Shown: positions 16,876-25,297, counted from the first letter of the stretch. The stretch is 61,016 nucleotides of DNA from an uncultured Oscillospiraceae bacterium (GCA_944385535.1 CALWXR010000007.1:1-61016), one strand, 5' to 3'. Notes: generated by a model from the sequence alone, not told the origin. Numbers and translations are program-made.

Positions 16876-18003
16876 TTACTTTTGTACCCAGTTGCCGGTG
16901 GCCAGGCAGTTCAGATAGCTTTCGATGAAGGGATCCAGCGCCCCGTCCATCACCGCGTTTACATTGGAAGTCTCGCAGCCGGTGCGGGTATCCTTCACCA
17001 GGGTGTAGGGCATGAACACGTAGTTGCGGATCTGGCTGCCCCACTCGATCTTCTGCTGAACGCCCTTGATGTCGGAGATCTTGTCCAGGTGCTCCCGCTC
17101 CTTGATCTCCACCAGCTTGCTGCGCAGCATCCGCAGACAGGTCTCCTTGTTCTGGAACTGGCTCCGCTCGGTCTGGCAGGAGACCACAATACCCGTGGCC
17201 TTGTGGATCAGACGGACGGCGGAGGAGGTCTTGTTGATATGCTGGCCGCCGGCGCCGGAGGAACGGAACACCTGCATTTCGTAATCCTCGGGACGGATCT
17301 CCACATCCTGGGAGTCGTCCTCAATGTCCGGGATCACTTCCACCGCGGAGAAGGAGGTCTGCCGCCGGGCATTGGCGTCAAAGGGGGATACCCGCACCAG
17401 ACGGTGAACGCCGTTCTCTCCCTTCAGGAAGCCGTAGGCGTTCTCCCCTTCCACCAGGATATCCGCGGACTTGATCCCCGCTTCGTCCCCTTCCTGGTAG
17501 TCCAGGATCTTGTAGGTAAAGCCATGGCGTTCCGCCCAGCGGGTATACATCCGGTAGAGCATCTGGCACCAGTCCTGGGCCTCGGTGCCGCCCGCGCCGG
17601 CGTGGAAGCTCATCAGGGCGTTGTTCCGGTCATAGTGGCCGGTGAGCAGCGTCTCCAAACGGCAGGATTCCATGTTTTCCGCCAGAACCTCAAAGCCTTC
17701 CTTCAGCTCGTCCAGCATGGAGTCGTCGTCCTCTTCCGCCGCCATTTCGCAAATGGTCATCAGATCATCCCAGGAAGCAAGCATCTTTTCGTAACGCTCA
17801 ATTTTATTCTCCGTCTGCCGGGTCTTGACCACAATCTTCTGGCTCTTTTCCGGATCGTCCCAGAAGCCGGGGGCCTCCTGCATGGCGTGGAGCCGCTCCA
17901 GCTCATTGCGCAGTCCCTCCACATTCAGAGAATCCGCCAGGCCATCCAGGTTTTTCCGGCAGTCGTTCAGCTTCTGCTTGTAAACATCAAATTCAATATT
18001 CAT
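16876..18003 (-). CDS. prfB: Peptide chain release factor 2
   Basis: A 375-residue class I release factor that reads UGA and UAA stop codons. The specificity tripeptide SPF (206-208) marks it as RF2, and GGQ (252-254) is the catalytic loop that triggers peptide release. The frame is continuous through LADSLNVEG near residue 25, where most bacterial prfB genes need a +1 frameshift at an internal UGA. The autoregulatory site is therefore absent here. ATG 18003 is preferred over a GTG four codons upstream, but no strong ribosome binding site favours either. Confidence 0.95.
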   Translation of the reverse strand: MNIEFDVYKQKLNDCRKNLDGLADSLNVEGLRNELERLHAMQEAPGFWDDPEKSQKIVVKTRQTENKIERYEKMLASWDDLMTICEMAAEEDDDSMLDELKEGFEVLAENMESCRLETLLTGHYDRNNALMSFHAGAGGTEAQDWCQMLYRMYTRWAERHGFTYKILDYQEGDEAGIKSADILVEGENAYGFLKGENGVHRLVRVSPFDANARRQTSFSAVEVIPDIEDDSQDVEIRPEDYEMQVFRSSGAGGQHINKTSSAVRLIHKATGIVVSCQTERSQFQNKETCLRMLRSKLVEIKEREHLDKISDIKGVQQKIEWGSQIRNYVFMPYTLVKDTRTGCETSNVNAVMDGALDPFIESYLNCLATGNWVQK

Positions 18004-18045
18004 AACAAAATACACTCATTTCGTAAAATTTGCATAGTTTGTTTT

Positions 18046-18074
18046 ATTATAGTCGAAAAAACCAATTCTGTAAA
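18046..18074 (-). promoter_or_regulatory. prfB promoter
   Basis: Minus-strand TTTACA (18069-18074), a 17-base spacer and a perfect TATAAT (18046-18051) lie about 43 bases upstream of the start. Confidence 0.65.
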
Positions 18075-18206
18075 GAGGGAAATTCCCTTTTCCCCAGGCA
18101 TATAGAAACCATTACGCTTTTGTGATATACTAATGGCACATTCTTTCAAAAATCTCTGTAAGGTTTTACTTCCCGGAAAGTCTTATGGATGAAAGGAGGT
18201 GGTCAG

Positions 18207-18716
18207 GTGACGGAATTCGAGAAAATATACCGGGATTATTTCGATGATGTGTACCGATACATTCTCAGATTATCCGGCGACGAACATATGGCAGAGGAAA
18301 TCACCAGTGAAGCATTTTTCAAAGCGATGGGTTCCGTCAGCAGTTTTCGGGGCGATTGCGGCATCCGGGTGTGGCTTTGTCAGATCGCGAAAAACAGTTA
18401 TTACACACATCTGAAAAAGGCGGCGAAGATGGTTTCTGTGGATGACGGGGAACTGGGGGAATTGCCGTCCGAAGAAAGCAGCGTGGAAGAACAGTGCATG
18501 AAGCGCGCGGAAGCCGCACGGATCAGAACCATTTTGCATCACATATCGGAGCCATATAAAGAAGTCTTTATGTGGCGGGTGTTCGCGGAGCTGAGTTTCA
18601 AACAAATCGGACAAATATTCGGCAAATCGGAAAACTGGGCTTGCGTGACCTACCACCGGGCCAAAGCCATGATTCAATTCAGACTGGAGGAGAAAACCCA
18701 TGAGAAAGGAATGTAA
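18207..18716 (+). CDS. ECF-type RNA polymerase sigma factor
   Basis: A 169-residue sigma-70 family factor with only regions 2 and 4. Region 2 is EKIYRDYFDDVYRYILRLSGDEHMAEEITSEAFFKA split by the core-binding helix. Region 4 is EPYKEVFMWRVFAELSFKQIGQIFGKSENWACVTYHRAKAM, a typical helix-turn-helix. The chosen start is GTG 18207, six bases after AAAGGAGGT; the earlier ATG overlaps that site. Its end overlaps the downstream zinc-finger membrane protein by 17 bases, the classic layout of an ECF factor with its anti-sigma. A GAAACC element at 18105-18110, upstream, hints at autoregulation. Confidence 0.88.
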   Translation: MTEFEKIYRDYFDDVYRYILRLSGDEHMAEEITSEAFFKAMGSVSSFRGDCGIRVWLCQIAKNSYYTHLKKAAKMVSVDDGELGELPSEESSVEEQCMKRAEAARIRTILHHISEPYKEVFMWRVFAELSFKQIGQIFGKSENWACVTYHRAKAMIQFRLEEKTHEKGM

Positions 18717-19638
18717 CATCATCCGGGATCTTTTACCCCTATACGCGGAAAATATGGTATCTCCCGACACGGCGGATTTTGTGGAAGAACATCTGAAAGG
18801 CTGCGCTTCCTGCAAACAGGAATACGAGCGAGCCAAAGAGCCCCAGCCGGTGCGGGAAGATTCCGGCGCCGCTCCCCTGTTAAACCTAAGCCGGAAGTTA
18901 CTGTACAAGCGGGTTCAGACCGTCGCCGTAACTGCCTTATTTGTAGCCGCGCTGCTTATTTCCGCCTTTGCGGCGCTGGACGCGCCGCTCTATCTGCCCT
19001 ATTCCGAGGATCTGATCACCATGGAGCCCTTGGGCAGCAGCGGGATGGTGCTTACCTTCAATGAAGAAGTAACGGATTTTCGCTACAGAGTCTATGATGA
19101 CCCTGACGGCGGCGATTTCTGCTACTGCGATATTGAAGTGTGGACTTCTCTTTGGGATCAGTGGTTCTCCCAAGGAAAGGGAAGCCTATCGGTAGCCGTT
19201 ACGGAAAATCACGCCAAACCAATGATTGCGGTATATCTTCCCAATGACGGAACAGAGGATATCTGTATTGGGAAATACGAACCAAATTCCGAGAATCCAA
19301 TTACGAAAGATGGATGCCAAATAAACAGGATCACATTGCCCCGGTTGGCCCTTGGGTATTATTCTCTGTTTGCGGCCGCGGCGCTGGCGATTTTGGGAAT
19401 CCTGTGGGTTCTTGCTAAGAAAAAGCCCAAACTGCGTGTTTGGATAGAGCGAATTGGTTTCTATCCCGCGGCCTATCTGATCAGTCACTGCATCGTATCC
19501 GGTATTTCCTGGAGTTCTTATTCTCTGCCCCGGGATTTCTCCCTGATCCTGTTTCTATCCATCCTGTTGTACAGCGGCTTGTTGTTGGCCCATAATATCT
19601 GGCGGTTGAAAAGAGAGATCAAAGAAATCCACGGATGA
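18700..19638 (+). CDS. Putative anti-sigma factor, zinc-finger membrane protein
   Basis: A 312-residue protein. The N-terminus has the anti-sigma zinc-finger (zf-HC2) pattern CNIIRDLLPLYAENM...EEHLKGCASCKQEYE. A first membrane helix follows (about 74-92, AVTALFVAALLISAFAALD). After an extracytoplasmic domain of about 120 residues come three further helices (GYYSLFAAAALAILGILWVLA, FYPAAYLISHCIVSGI, LILFLSILLYSGLLLAHNI). It overlaps the ECF sigma gene by 17 bases and has GGAGGAG seven bases upstream. The inferred role is to hold the sigma factor at the membrane until a signal arrives. The signal is unknown. Confidence 0.78.
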   Translation: MRKECNIIRDLLPLYAENMVSPDTADFVEEHLKGCASCKQEYERAKEPQPVREDSGAAPLLNLSRKLLYKRVQTVAVTALFVAALLISAFAALDAPLYLPYSEDLITMEPLGSSGMVLTFNEEVTDFRYRVYDDPDGGDFCYCDIEVWTSLWDQWFSQGKGSLSVAVTENHAKPMIAVYLPNDGTEDICIGKYEPNSENPITKDGCQINRITLPRLALGYYSLFAAAALAILGILWVLAKKKPKLRVWIERIGFYPAAYLISHCIVSGISWSSYSLPRDFSLILFLSILLYSGLLLAHNIWRLKREIKEIHG

Positions 19639-19728
19639 TCCCAAACCGCGTATAAAGGTCCGACCCAGAACGAAAATTCCGTCTTTACCGCACCGCCCGC
19701 GCAAACAGCGGTGAATACCCGCAAAAGC

Positions 19729-19768
19729 CCTATCCCCCATCATTTCTCCGGGGGATAGGACTTTTTTT
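19729..19768 (+). terminator. Terminator of the sigma/anti-sigma operon
   Basis: A perfect 10-bp stem (CCTATCCCCC 19729-19738, GGGGGATAGG 19750-19759) is followed by seven T. Confidence 0.92.
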
Positions 19769-19788
19769 GTAAACTGTATGGGGGCTAC

Positions 19789-19817
19789 TTGACAACAGTT
19801 ATAAACTGTTATATACT
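19789..19817 (+). promoter_or_regulatory. gntR-ABC operon promoter with perfect operator
   Basis: Consensus TTGACA (19789-19794), 17-base spacer, TATACT (19812-19817). The spacer holds a perfect 7-3-7 inverted repeat, AACAGTTATAAACTGTT (19794-19810). A further ACTGTTAT copy overlaps the -10. It is the likely site of the GntR product, which would block RNA polymerase directly. Confidence 0.85.
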
Positions 19818-19840
19818 GTTATGCAAAAGGAGGCGCTGCA

Positions 19841-20212
19841 ATGAAGATCATCATCAATACTTCTTCCATGGTGCCAATATACGAGCAGATTGTTGACCAA
19901 ATCAAAACGCTGATCCGAAAGGGGGAGCTAAAGGAAAATGACGGTCTGCCATCGGTTCGCGCCCTGTCAAAGGAATTGAAAATCAGCGCCCTGACTGTAA
20001 AAAAGGCCTATGATCACTTGGAAAGCGGCGGCTTTACCATAACCGTCCACGGAAAAGGCACTTATGTTGCCGCGGCCAATCCGGAGCTTCTGCTTGAAGA
20101 GCAGAAGAAAGAGCTGGAGGATGACCTGGAGAAAGCCGTTCAAAAGGGCAGGCGCTTTGGGATCAGCGACGAAGAGATCAGAGGCTTATTTGAACTCATT
20201 TTGGAGGGTTGA
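19841..20212 (+). CDS. GntR family regulator, YtrA type
   Basis: A 123-residue repressor. The winged helix (residues 8-75: MVPIYEQIVDQIKTLIRKGE, LPSVRALSKELKISALTVKKAY, GKGTYVA) is followed by only a short helical tail. This is the YtrA subfamily layout, whose genes usually head ABC exporter operons they control. AAAGGAGG lies seven bases upstream. Four bases separate it from the ABC ATPase gene. By analogy it should dimerise on the palindrome in its own promoter and be released by an unknown effector, often a cell-wall-active compound. Confidence 0.9.
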   Translation: MKIIINTSSMVPIYEQIVDQIKTLIRKGELKENDGLPSVRALSKELKISALTVKKAYDHLESGGFTITVHGKGTYVAAANPELLLEEQKKELEDDLEKAVQKGRRFGISDEEIRGLFELILEG

Positions 20213-20215
20213 CAG

Positions 20216-21067
20216 ATGTTGGAGATCAGGAATTTAAAAAAGGATTATAAAGATTTCTCTTTGGATTGTTCCATGCGGGTGAAAGAGGGGCGGATCACCG
20301 GTCTGATCGGACAAAACGGCGCGGGTAAAAGCACCACGTTCAAAGCGGTTTTGGGATTGATTTCGTTTTCCGGCGGAAGCATTACCATTTTAGGCAAGGA
20401 TGTAACCGAATTTTCCGCCAGAGACAAAGAGAAACTCGGCGTCGTTTTCCCGGACTCGGGATTTAGCGGATACTTAACAGTAAAGGACATTGTTCCTGTT
20501 TTGAAAAGCATGTACGAAGAATTTGACTTGCCGTTCTTTATCGCGCAGGCAGGCCGGTTTGGATTGCCCCTTGATAAGAAGATCAAAGACTTCTCTACCG
20601 GCATGAAGGCCAAGCTGAAAGTTTTGGTGGCCGTTTCCCATCGTGCCAAACTGCTGATTTTAGACGAGCCTACGGCCGGGCTGGATGTAGTCGCAAGAGA
20701 TGAACTGCTGCTGATGCTGCGAGAATATATGGAGCAGGATGAGGAACGGGCCATTTTGATCAGTTCCCATATTTCCTCCGACTTGGAAACCATATGTGAT
20801 GATTTGTATATGATCCACCAGGGCAGGATCATTCTCCACGAAGATACCGATGTGCTGCTCAGCGATTACGCGTTGCTTAAGGTTGACCCAGAGCAGTATG
20901 ATGCACTGGACAAACAGTATGTTCTCTACCGGAAAGAGGAAGCTTACGGGTATAGCTGCCTTACCAACCAACGGCAGTTTTACATAGAGAACTATCCGCA
21001 GATCGCCATCGAAAAAGGCACCATAGACAGCATCATAACCATGATGATAAGGGGGGCAAAAAAATGA
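20216..21067 (+). CDS. ABC transporter ATP-binding protein
   Basis: A 283-residue ATPase of an ABC-2 type exporter. Walker A GQNGAGKSTT (about 33-42), a degenerate signature FSTGMKAKLKVLVAVSH, Walker B LLILDEPTAGLD and the H-loop SSHISSD are all present. It resembles the BcrA/YtrB class that exports antimicrobial compounds or lipids. GGAGGG lies upstream, close to the gntR stop. Its stop overlaps the permease start (ATGA), implying coupled translation. Confidence 0.93.
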   Translation: MLEIRNLKKDYKDFSLDCSMRVKEGRITGLIGQNGAGKSTTFKAVLGLISFSGGSITILGKDVTEFSARDKEKLGVVFPDSGFSGYLTVKDIVPVLKSMYEEFDLPFFIAQAGRFGLPLDKKIKDFSTGMKAKLKVLVAVSHRAKLLILDEPTAGLDVVARDELLLMLREYMEQDEERAILISSHISSDLETICDDLYMIHQGRIILHEDTDVLLSDYALLKVDPEQYDALDKQYVLYRKEEAYGYSCLTNQRQFYIENYPQIAIEKGTIDSIITMMIRGAKK

Positions 21068-21717
21068 AGGGACTGTTGATAAAAGATTTCAAATTGCTGA
21101 AAGCGCAGCGAGGCTTTTTCACTGTAATGATTTTTATGACAGTGGGTCTGGCATTTTCCGTTTATGACACTTCATTCATTATCGGATATCTGTGTTTTAT
21201 TTTACCCATGTTTGCGCTGAGCACGATCAGCTACGATGAATTCGACAACGGAAACGCGTTTCTATTTACGTTGCCCATCAGCCGCGAAGGGTATGTGATT
21301 GAAAAATACGGGTTTGGTATCCTGTTGGGAATCGGCGCTCTGATCTTGGCGGTTGCCCTGTCCTTAATTGTGGGAAGTGTGAAAGGAACGGGGGATTTCA
21401 CGGACATATTGCTTTCTGTTCCCTATATTTTTTCCGCAATGACCGTTTTCCTTGCAATCATGATTCCCGTGCAATTAAAGTTCGGAGGAGAAAAAAGCAG
21501 ATTTGTTATGGTTGCCCTGGTAGGCGCCGCAGTCGCGCTGATCGTCGGAATCGCAAAAGTTCTCGGTCTTATGGGCGTGGATACCAGGATGCTGACAGAC
21601 ATCCTAAGCAGTCTCCATGCCGGCATTTTGATTGCCGGCGCAGTTGGTTTGGCATTGTGCGCCGCACTGCTGTCCATAAAAGTCAGCATAGCAATTTTAA
21701 GCAAGAAAGAGTTTTGA
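21064..21717 (+). CDS. ABC-2 type permease
   Basis: A 217-residue membrane protein with six predicted helices, of the small ABC-2 permease family found beside YtrA-type regulators. It begins MKGLLIKDFKLLKAQRGFF, the usual cytoplasmic start of these permeases, and contains the conserved SYDEFDNGNAFLFTLPISR loop after the second helix. It should form the membrane part of the exporter with the preceding ATPase. Substrate unknown. Confidence 0.88.
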   Translation: MKGLLIKDFKLLKAQRGFFTVMIFMTVGLAFSVYDTSFIIGYLCFILPMFALSTISYDEFDNGNAFLFTLPISREGYVIEKYGFGILLGIGALILAVALSLIVGSVKGTGDFTDILLSVPYIFSAMTVFLAIMIPVQLKFGGEKSRFVMVALVGAAVALIVGIAKVLGLMGVDTRMLTDILSSLHAGILIAGAVGLALCAALLSIKVSIAILSKKEF

Positions 21718-21747
21718 TTTCCTGTAACCATCCGTTCCGCAGCAAAA

Positions 21748-21792
21748 ATAGACCGTCACCTGCTCCCCGGGGAAAGGCTGACGGTCTTTTTC
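21748..21792. terminator. Bidirectional terminator between ABC operon and patatin gene
   Basis: The stem AGACCGTCA / TGACGGTCT has a T-run on the plus side (TCTTTTT) and an ATTTTT run on the minus side. It lies between two convergent units. Confidence 0.82.
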
Positions 21793-21862
21793 CTGCTTAT
21801 GCAGCGGGAGGGAAGGAACTCAGAGAATTCCCGGGACTTGGCGTTTGCCTCCCAGGAAGCGC

Positions 21863-22705
21863 TCACGTTCCCAGGAACGCGGAGATTTTCGGGCCGTCGG
21901 CGTAACCCTTTTGGTACAGCCGCTCCAGCCGTTCTCTATCCCTTGTCAGGGTGTCCACGCCGCAGGTATCCTCCGGGGAAACAATCAGAGCCTTTCCCCG
22001 GGCGGCATACTCCCGGGCCAGCTGAACCCCCTGATTATACCGCTGGGCACGCTGGCAAAGGCCCCGGGCCGCCGCGGGATAGGCATGGCGGATCAGCTTT
22101 GCCAGCTTTTCATCCTTGTCCGAAGTACGGATCACCCCTTCGGGCTTGGTCAGCAGCAGCACAATCCGGTCGCAGCCCAAATCGAAGGCCTTCTGCACCG
22201 GCACCGGATCACCCAGGGCCCCGTCAAAACAGTCTCTGCCTTTGACCCGGTAGGGATGACACACTCCCGGAATGGCGCAGGAGGCTTTCAAGGGACTGTA
22301 ATCGTTTCTGCGAATATCCTGCTTGTCAAAATAGACCGCATCTCCCAGCAGGGCGTCTGTGGCGACCACGTAGAATTCCATGGGATTTCGTTCAAACGCG
22401 TCATAGTCCAGGGGATCTTCCCCATCGGAGTTGCTTAATGTACCGTATACGTAGTCCATGTCGATATAAGACTTTTTCCGGATGAAATTTCCCATACCGG
22501 CGTATTCCTTGCGCATGCCGTATTCGGTAAAAAACCGCAGGCACCGTCCCCGCTGTCCCGCCGCGTAGGTGATCAGATTGGCGCTTCCCGCGGAAATGCC
22601 GATGGCAAGATCAAAATGAATTCCCCGGTCCATGCAATAGTCCAGCACGCCTGCCGCGTACACACCACGAAATCCGCCGCCTACATCGATGATCCCTGTT
22701 TTCAT
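21863..22705 (-). CDS. Patatin-like phospholipase
   Basis: A 280-residue lipid acyl hydrolase. The oxyanion loop is GGGFRGVYAAG (about 9-19), the nucleophile serine lies in GISAGSANL (about 36-44), and the catalytic aspartate is in FDGALGD, giving the Ser-Asp dyad. The C-terminal region has the helical pattern seen in bacterial patatins of the YjjU/RssA kind. No signal peptide is visible, so it is cytoplasmic. AAAGGAA precedes the start and a promoter is visible. The lipid substrate is unknown. Confidence 0.88.
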   Translation of the reverse strand: MKTGIIDVGGGFRGVYAAGVLDYCMDRGIHFDLAIGISAGSANLITYAAGQRGRCLRFFTEYGMRKEYAGMGNFIRKKSYIDMDYVYGTLSNSDGEDPLDYDAFERNPMEFYVVATDALLGDAVYFDKQDIRRNDYSPLKASCAIPGVCHPYRVKGRDCFDGALGDPVPVQKAFDLGCDRIVLLLTKPEGVIRTSDKDEKLAKLIRHAYPAAARGLCQRAQRYNQGVQLAREYAARGKALIVSPEDTCGVDTLTRDRERLERLYQKGYADGPKISAFLGT

Positions 22706-22747
22706 ATTGCCTCATTCCTTTCGGATCCATCGTGTTGATTATGCTAA

Positions 22748-22776
22748 ATCATACCACGGCAAGGTTTCCGGAGCAA
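22748..22776 (-). promoter_or_regulatory. Promoter of the patatin gene
   Basis: Minus-strand TTGCTC (22771-22776), a 17-base spacer and TATGAT (22748-22753). Confidence 0.5.
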
Positions 22777-23297
22777 TAGACAGTTTTGCCATTGTGTCTG
22801 AAACCGGCCGCTTTTCTCTGTTTCCCGGAAGATCCATTCATCCAATTTCTGTCAAACAAAAAATTTTTCTAGGCATTGCGGGAAAATGATGCTATAATTG
22901 ATTTTAACAGCATTCCCCTTATCCCACCGGGAAGAATTCTGTTTTTTCCCTTTTCCTTTCCCGGAGCAAATCACCCATCTTGATCCTAATGTCCAGGATT
23001 TCCCGGGACTCCGGAATTGGAACGATGCCCTTTCCGGAAAAATTCTTACTAAATCTTTATACTTTCCCCCGCTCTCTAACTACTTCTTAAGCGGGAATGG
23101 TATATGATAGTGTTGTGTTCACTTGTGCCGCCGGTTACAGGGATCCTTGGGCATAATAAACACGGGCCCCTGTAAAGCCTGGCCTGGCCGGAAGGGGATA
23201 CGGTATGACCCGTGCCCATATGGCATGACAGCCTCTGCCCCTGACCCCTGCGGAATATAAATTATTGTTCCTGTTGGCGAAAAATGCAGGAAAGGTA
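22777..23297. other. Non-coding stretch before the phosphate operon
   Basis: No reading frame here has a ribosome binding site or recognisable product. A TATAAT at 22893-22898 has a poor -35 (TAGGCA). Bases 22915-23080 are pyrimidine-rich. Bases 23130-23230 can fold into a nested hairpin: TGGGC...ACGGG pairs with CCCGT...GCCCA and encloses CCCCT/AGGGG, which suggests a structured RNA. No known RNA class is recognised. Confidence 0.5.
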
Positions 23298-23326
23298 TTG
23301 ACTCGCGCATGTTTGACAGGTAAAAT
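23298..23326 (+). promoter_or_regulatory. Candidate promoter of the pit operon
   Basis: TTGACT (23298-23303), a 17-base spacer and TAAAAT (23321-23326). Transcripts from here would carry a leader of about 225 bases that includes a terminator at 23465-23494. Confidence 0.5.
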
Positions 23327-23464
23327 ATGTGATAGTAGCCGTGATTGCCACATCGCTTCCCCGCGGGTGCATATGGCAGCGACGCGCAGGAAGGTGGAGC
23401 AAAACGGCGCCGGAAATATTCAGAACCATACCGGCACCGGCTACCGGATGTGGAAGGAGGACAT

Positions 23465-23494
23465 GCCCTGAAGTTTGCGTTTGGGGCTTTTTTT
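23465..23494 (+). terminator. Leader terminator upstream of pit
   Basis: An eight-pair stem with two wobbles (GCCCTGAA / TTTGGGGC), a seven-base loop and a run of seven T. It sits 65 bases before the pit start and after the promoter, so it would attenuate the operon. Confidence 0.6.
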
Positions 23495-23558
23495 CTGTTC
23501 TCAAGGGCAGCTTGCTGGGAAACCCCTTAAGAAATAAATAATCAGATGGAGGAACATA

Positions 23559-24614
23559 ATGGATTTGTCATTTAGCAGCTTCTGGAACCAAATGCTCGAC
23601 AATCCCCTGCTGATGCTGGCAGTCATTTTGACTCTCGGCGTCATTCTGGTCAATGGCTGGACCGACGCGCCCAACGCCATTGCCACTTGCGTGGTCACCC
23701 GGTGCATGTCCGCACGGGCCGCCATTTGGATGGCCGCGGTTTTTAACTTCCTTGGCGTGTTCATCATGAGCATGCTCAACGCCACCGTTGCCGAAACCAT
23801 CACCAAAATGGTGGACTTCGGCACCAACTCCCACGAGGCGATCGTCGCCTTAAGCGCCGCCCTGTTTGCCATCGTAGTCTGGGCCACCCTGGCCTGGTTA
23901 TTCGGCATCCCCACCAGCGAAAGCCATGCTCTGATCGCCGGTCTCACCGGCAGCGCCATCTCCCTCCATGGCAGCCTTGCCGGCGTCAACGGCTCGGAAT
24001 GGGTCAAGGTCATTTACGGCATGGTCATTTCCGTATTCCTGGGCTTCGGCTTGGGCTGGCTGGTATGCAAACTGGTGGTGCTCCTGTTCCGCAGTGTCAA
24101 CCGGAAGTACACCGAGACCTTTTTCCGGTACGCCCAGATCGTAGGCGCTGCCTGTATGAGCTTCATGCACGGCGCCCAGGACGGCCAGAAGTTCATGGGC
24201 GTAATCCTGCTGTGCGTTCTGATGATCAACGGGCTGAGCACCGACGTGTCTGTGCAGATGCCCGTCTGGCTGATGATGCTGTGCTCCGTCGTTATGGGCC
24301 TGGGTACTTCCGTAGGCGGCAAGAAGATCATTAAATCCGTAGGCATGGATATGGTGAAGCTGGAAAAATACCAGGGCTTCTCCGCGGACATTGCCGCTTC
24401 CATCAGCCTGCTGATCAGTTCCGTATTTGGCATTCCCGTTTCCACCACCCACGCCAAGACTACCGCCATTATGGGCGTGGGCGCCGTTCGCCGGATCTCC
24501 GCCATCAATTTCTCCGTAGTAAAGGAAATGGCAACCGCCTGGATCCTCACCTTCCCCGGCTGCGGCCTGATCGGATTTATCATGACGAAAATCTTTATGG
24601 CAATCTTTTTATAA
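23559..24614 (+). CDS. pit: Inorganic phosphate transporter, PiT family
   Basis: A 351-residue low-affinity phosphate permease with about ten membrane helices. Both PiT signature halves are present: NGWTDAPNAIATCVVTR with SESHALIAGLTGSAIS in the first half, and FMHGAQDGQKFMGV with GIPVSTTHAKTTAIMGVGAVRR in the second. GGAGG precedes the ATG. It is followed 34 bases later by a DUF47 partner, then a P-type ATPase. PiT carriers often move metal-phosphate complexes, which suits the ATPase neighbour. Confidence 0.94.
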   Translation: MDLSFSSFWNQMLDNPLLMLAVILTLGVILVNGWTDAPNAIATCVVTRCMSARAAIWMAAVFNFLGVFIMSMLNATVAETITKMVDFGTNSHEAIVALSAALFAIVVWATLAWLFGIPTSESHALIAGLTGSAISLHGSLAGVNGSEWVKVIYGMVISVFLGFGLGWLVCKLVVLLFRSVNRKYTETFFRYAQIVGAACMSFMHGAQDGQKFMGVILLCVLMINGLSTDVSVQMPVWLMMLCSVVMGLGTSVGGKKIIKSVGMDMVKLEKYQGFSADIAASISLLISSVFGIPVSTTHAKTTAIMGVGAVRRISAINFSVVKEMATAWILTFPGCGLIGFIMTKIFMAIFL

Positions 24615-24648
24615 ACACACATAATAAAAAGCAGAAAGGAATATTTTC

Positions 24649-25269
24649 ATGGCGAAGTCAGATCAGTTTTATTTTGAGAATTTCATCGCGGCGGCGGATT
24701 GCTGCTGCAGTGCCGCCAAGTATCTGCAGAAGTGCCTGACCAATTACGACTACAGCAAGATTGAGGACATGCTCAGCCAGATGCACGCGCTGGAACACGA
24801 AGCCGACGGCAAGAAGCACGCCATGGCCGAATCCCTGGCTAAAGCCTTTGTTACCCCCCTGGAGCGGGAGGATATGGCTCTGATCAGCAACGACATCGAC
24901 GATGTAGCCGACTGCATCGAAGAGGTGCTGCAGCGGTTTTATGTGGATCGGATCCAGACCGTCACCCCGGAAGCTGTGGAGTTTGCCGGAAAGATTGTAG
25001 CCTGCTGCGATCTTTTGAAAGCGATTTTGGTGGAACTGCCTAACTTCAAGCGTCCCAAGAAGCTTCACGAAATGATCATCAATTTGAATCACATGGAAGA
25101 AGAGTGCGATAAGTTGTACCTGAAGGCGTCTCTCTCCATTATGGATACCAGCACCGATCCCCTGGCCATTATGCTTTGGCGCGAGATCTACGAGTACATG
25201 GAGATGTGCGCCGACGCCTGTGAGCATGTGGGCGACTGCGTCGAAACCATTGTGATGAAAAATACCTAA
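24649..25269 (+). CDS. DUF47 family (PhoU-like) PiT accessory protein
   Basis: A 206-residue all-helical protein of the DUF47/PhoU-like family, which is usually encoded next to PiT transporters and modulates them. The acidic metal-binding pattern appears in HALEHEADGKKHAM, NDIDDVADCIEEVL and EHVGDCVETIVM (ExxxD repeats of PhoU bundles). AGAAAGGA lies upstream. It lies between pit and the P-ATPase with short gaps, so all three are one operon. Confidence 0.88.
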   Translation: MAKSDQFYFENFIAAADCCCSAAKYLQKCLTNYDYSKIEDMLSQMHALEHEADGKKHAMAESLAKAFVTPLEREDMALISNDIDDVADCIEEVLQRFYVDRIQTVTPEAVEFAGKIVACCDLLKAILVELPNFKRPKKLHEMIINLNHMEEECDKLYLKASLSIMDTSTDPLAIMLWREIYEYMEMCADACEHVGDCVETIVMKNT

Positions 25270-25297
25270 GCGCAAACAACAGGAAGGAGAGTCATTC

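Noticed and set aside
18125-18136. TATACT at about 18127 as a sigma-A promoter for the ECF sigma gene
   Set aside because: The matching -35 position reads TAGAAA, too far from consensus to call.
23265-23471. A short open frame in the pit leader, including a possible 33-codon leader peptide ending at 23471
   Set aside because: No Shine-Dalgarno sequence precedes any of its starts, and the stretch is better explained by RNA stems. A leader peptide is not excluded but is unsupported.
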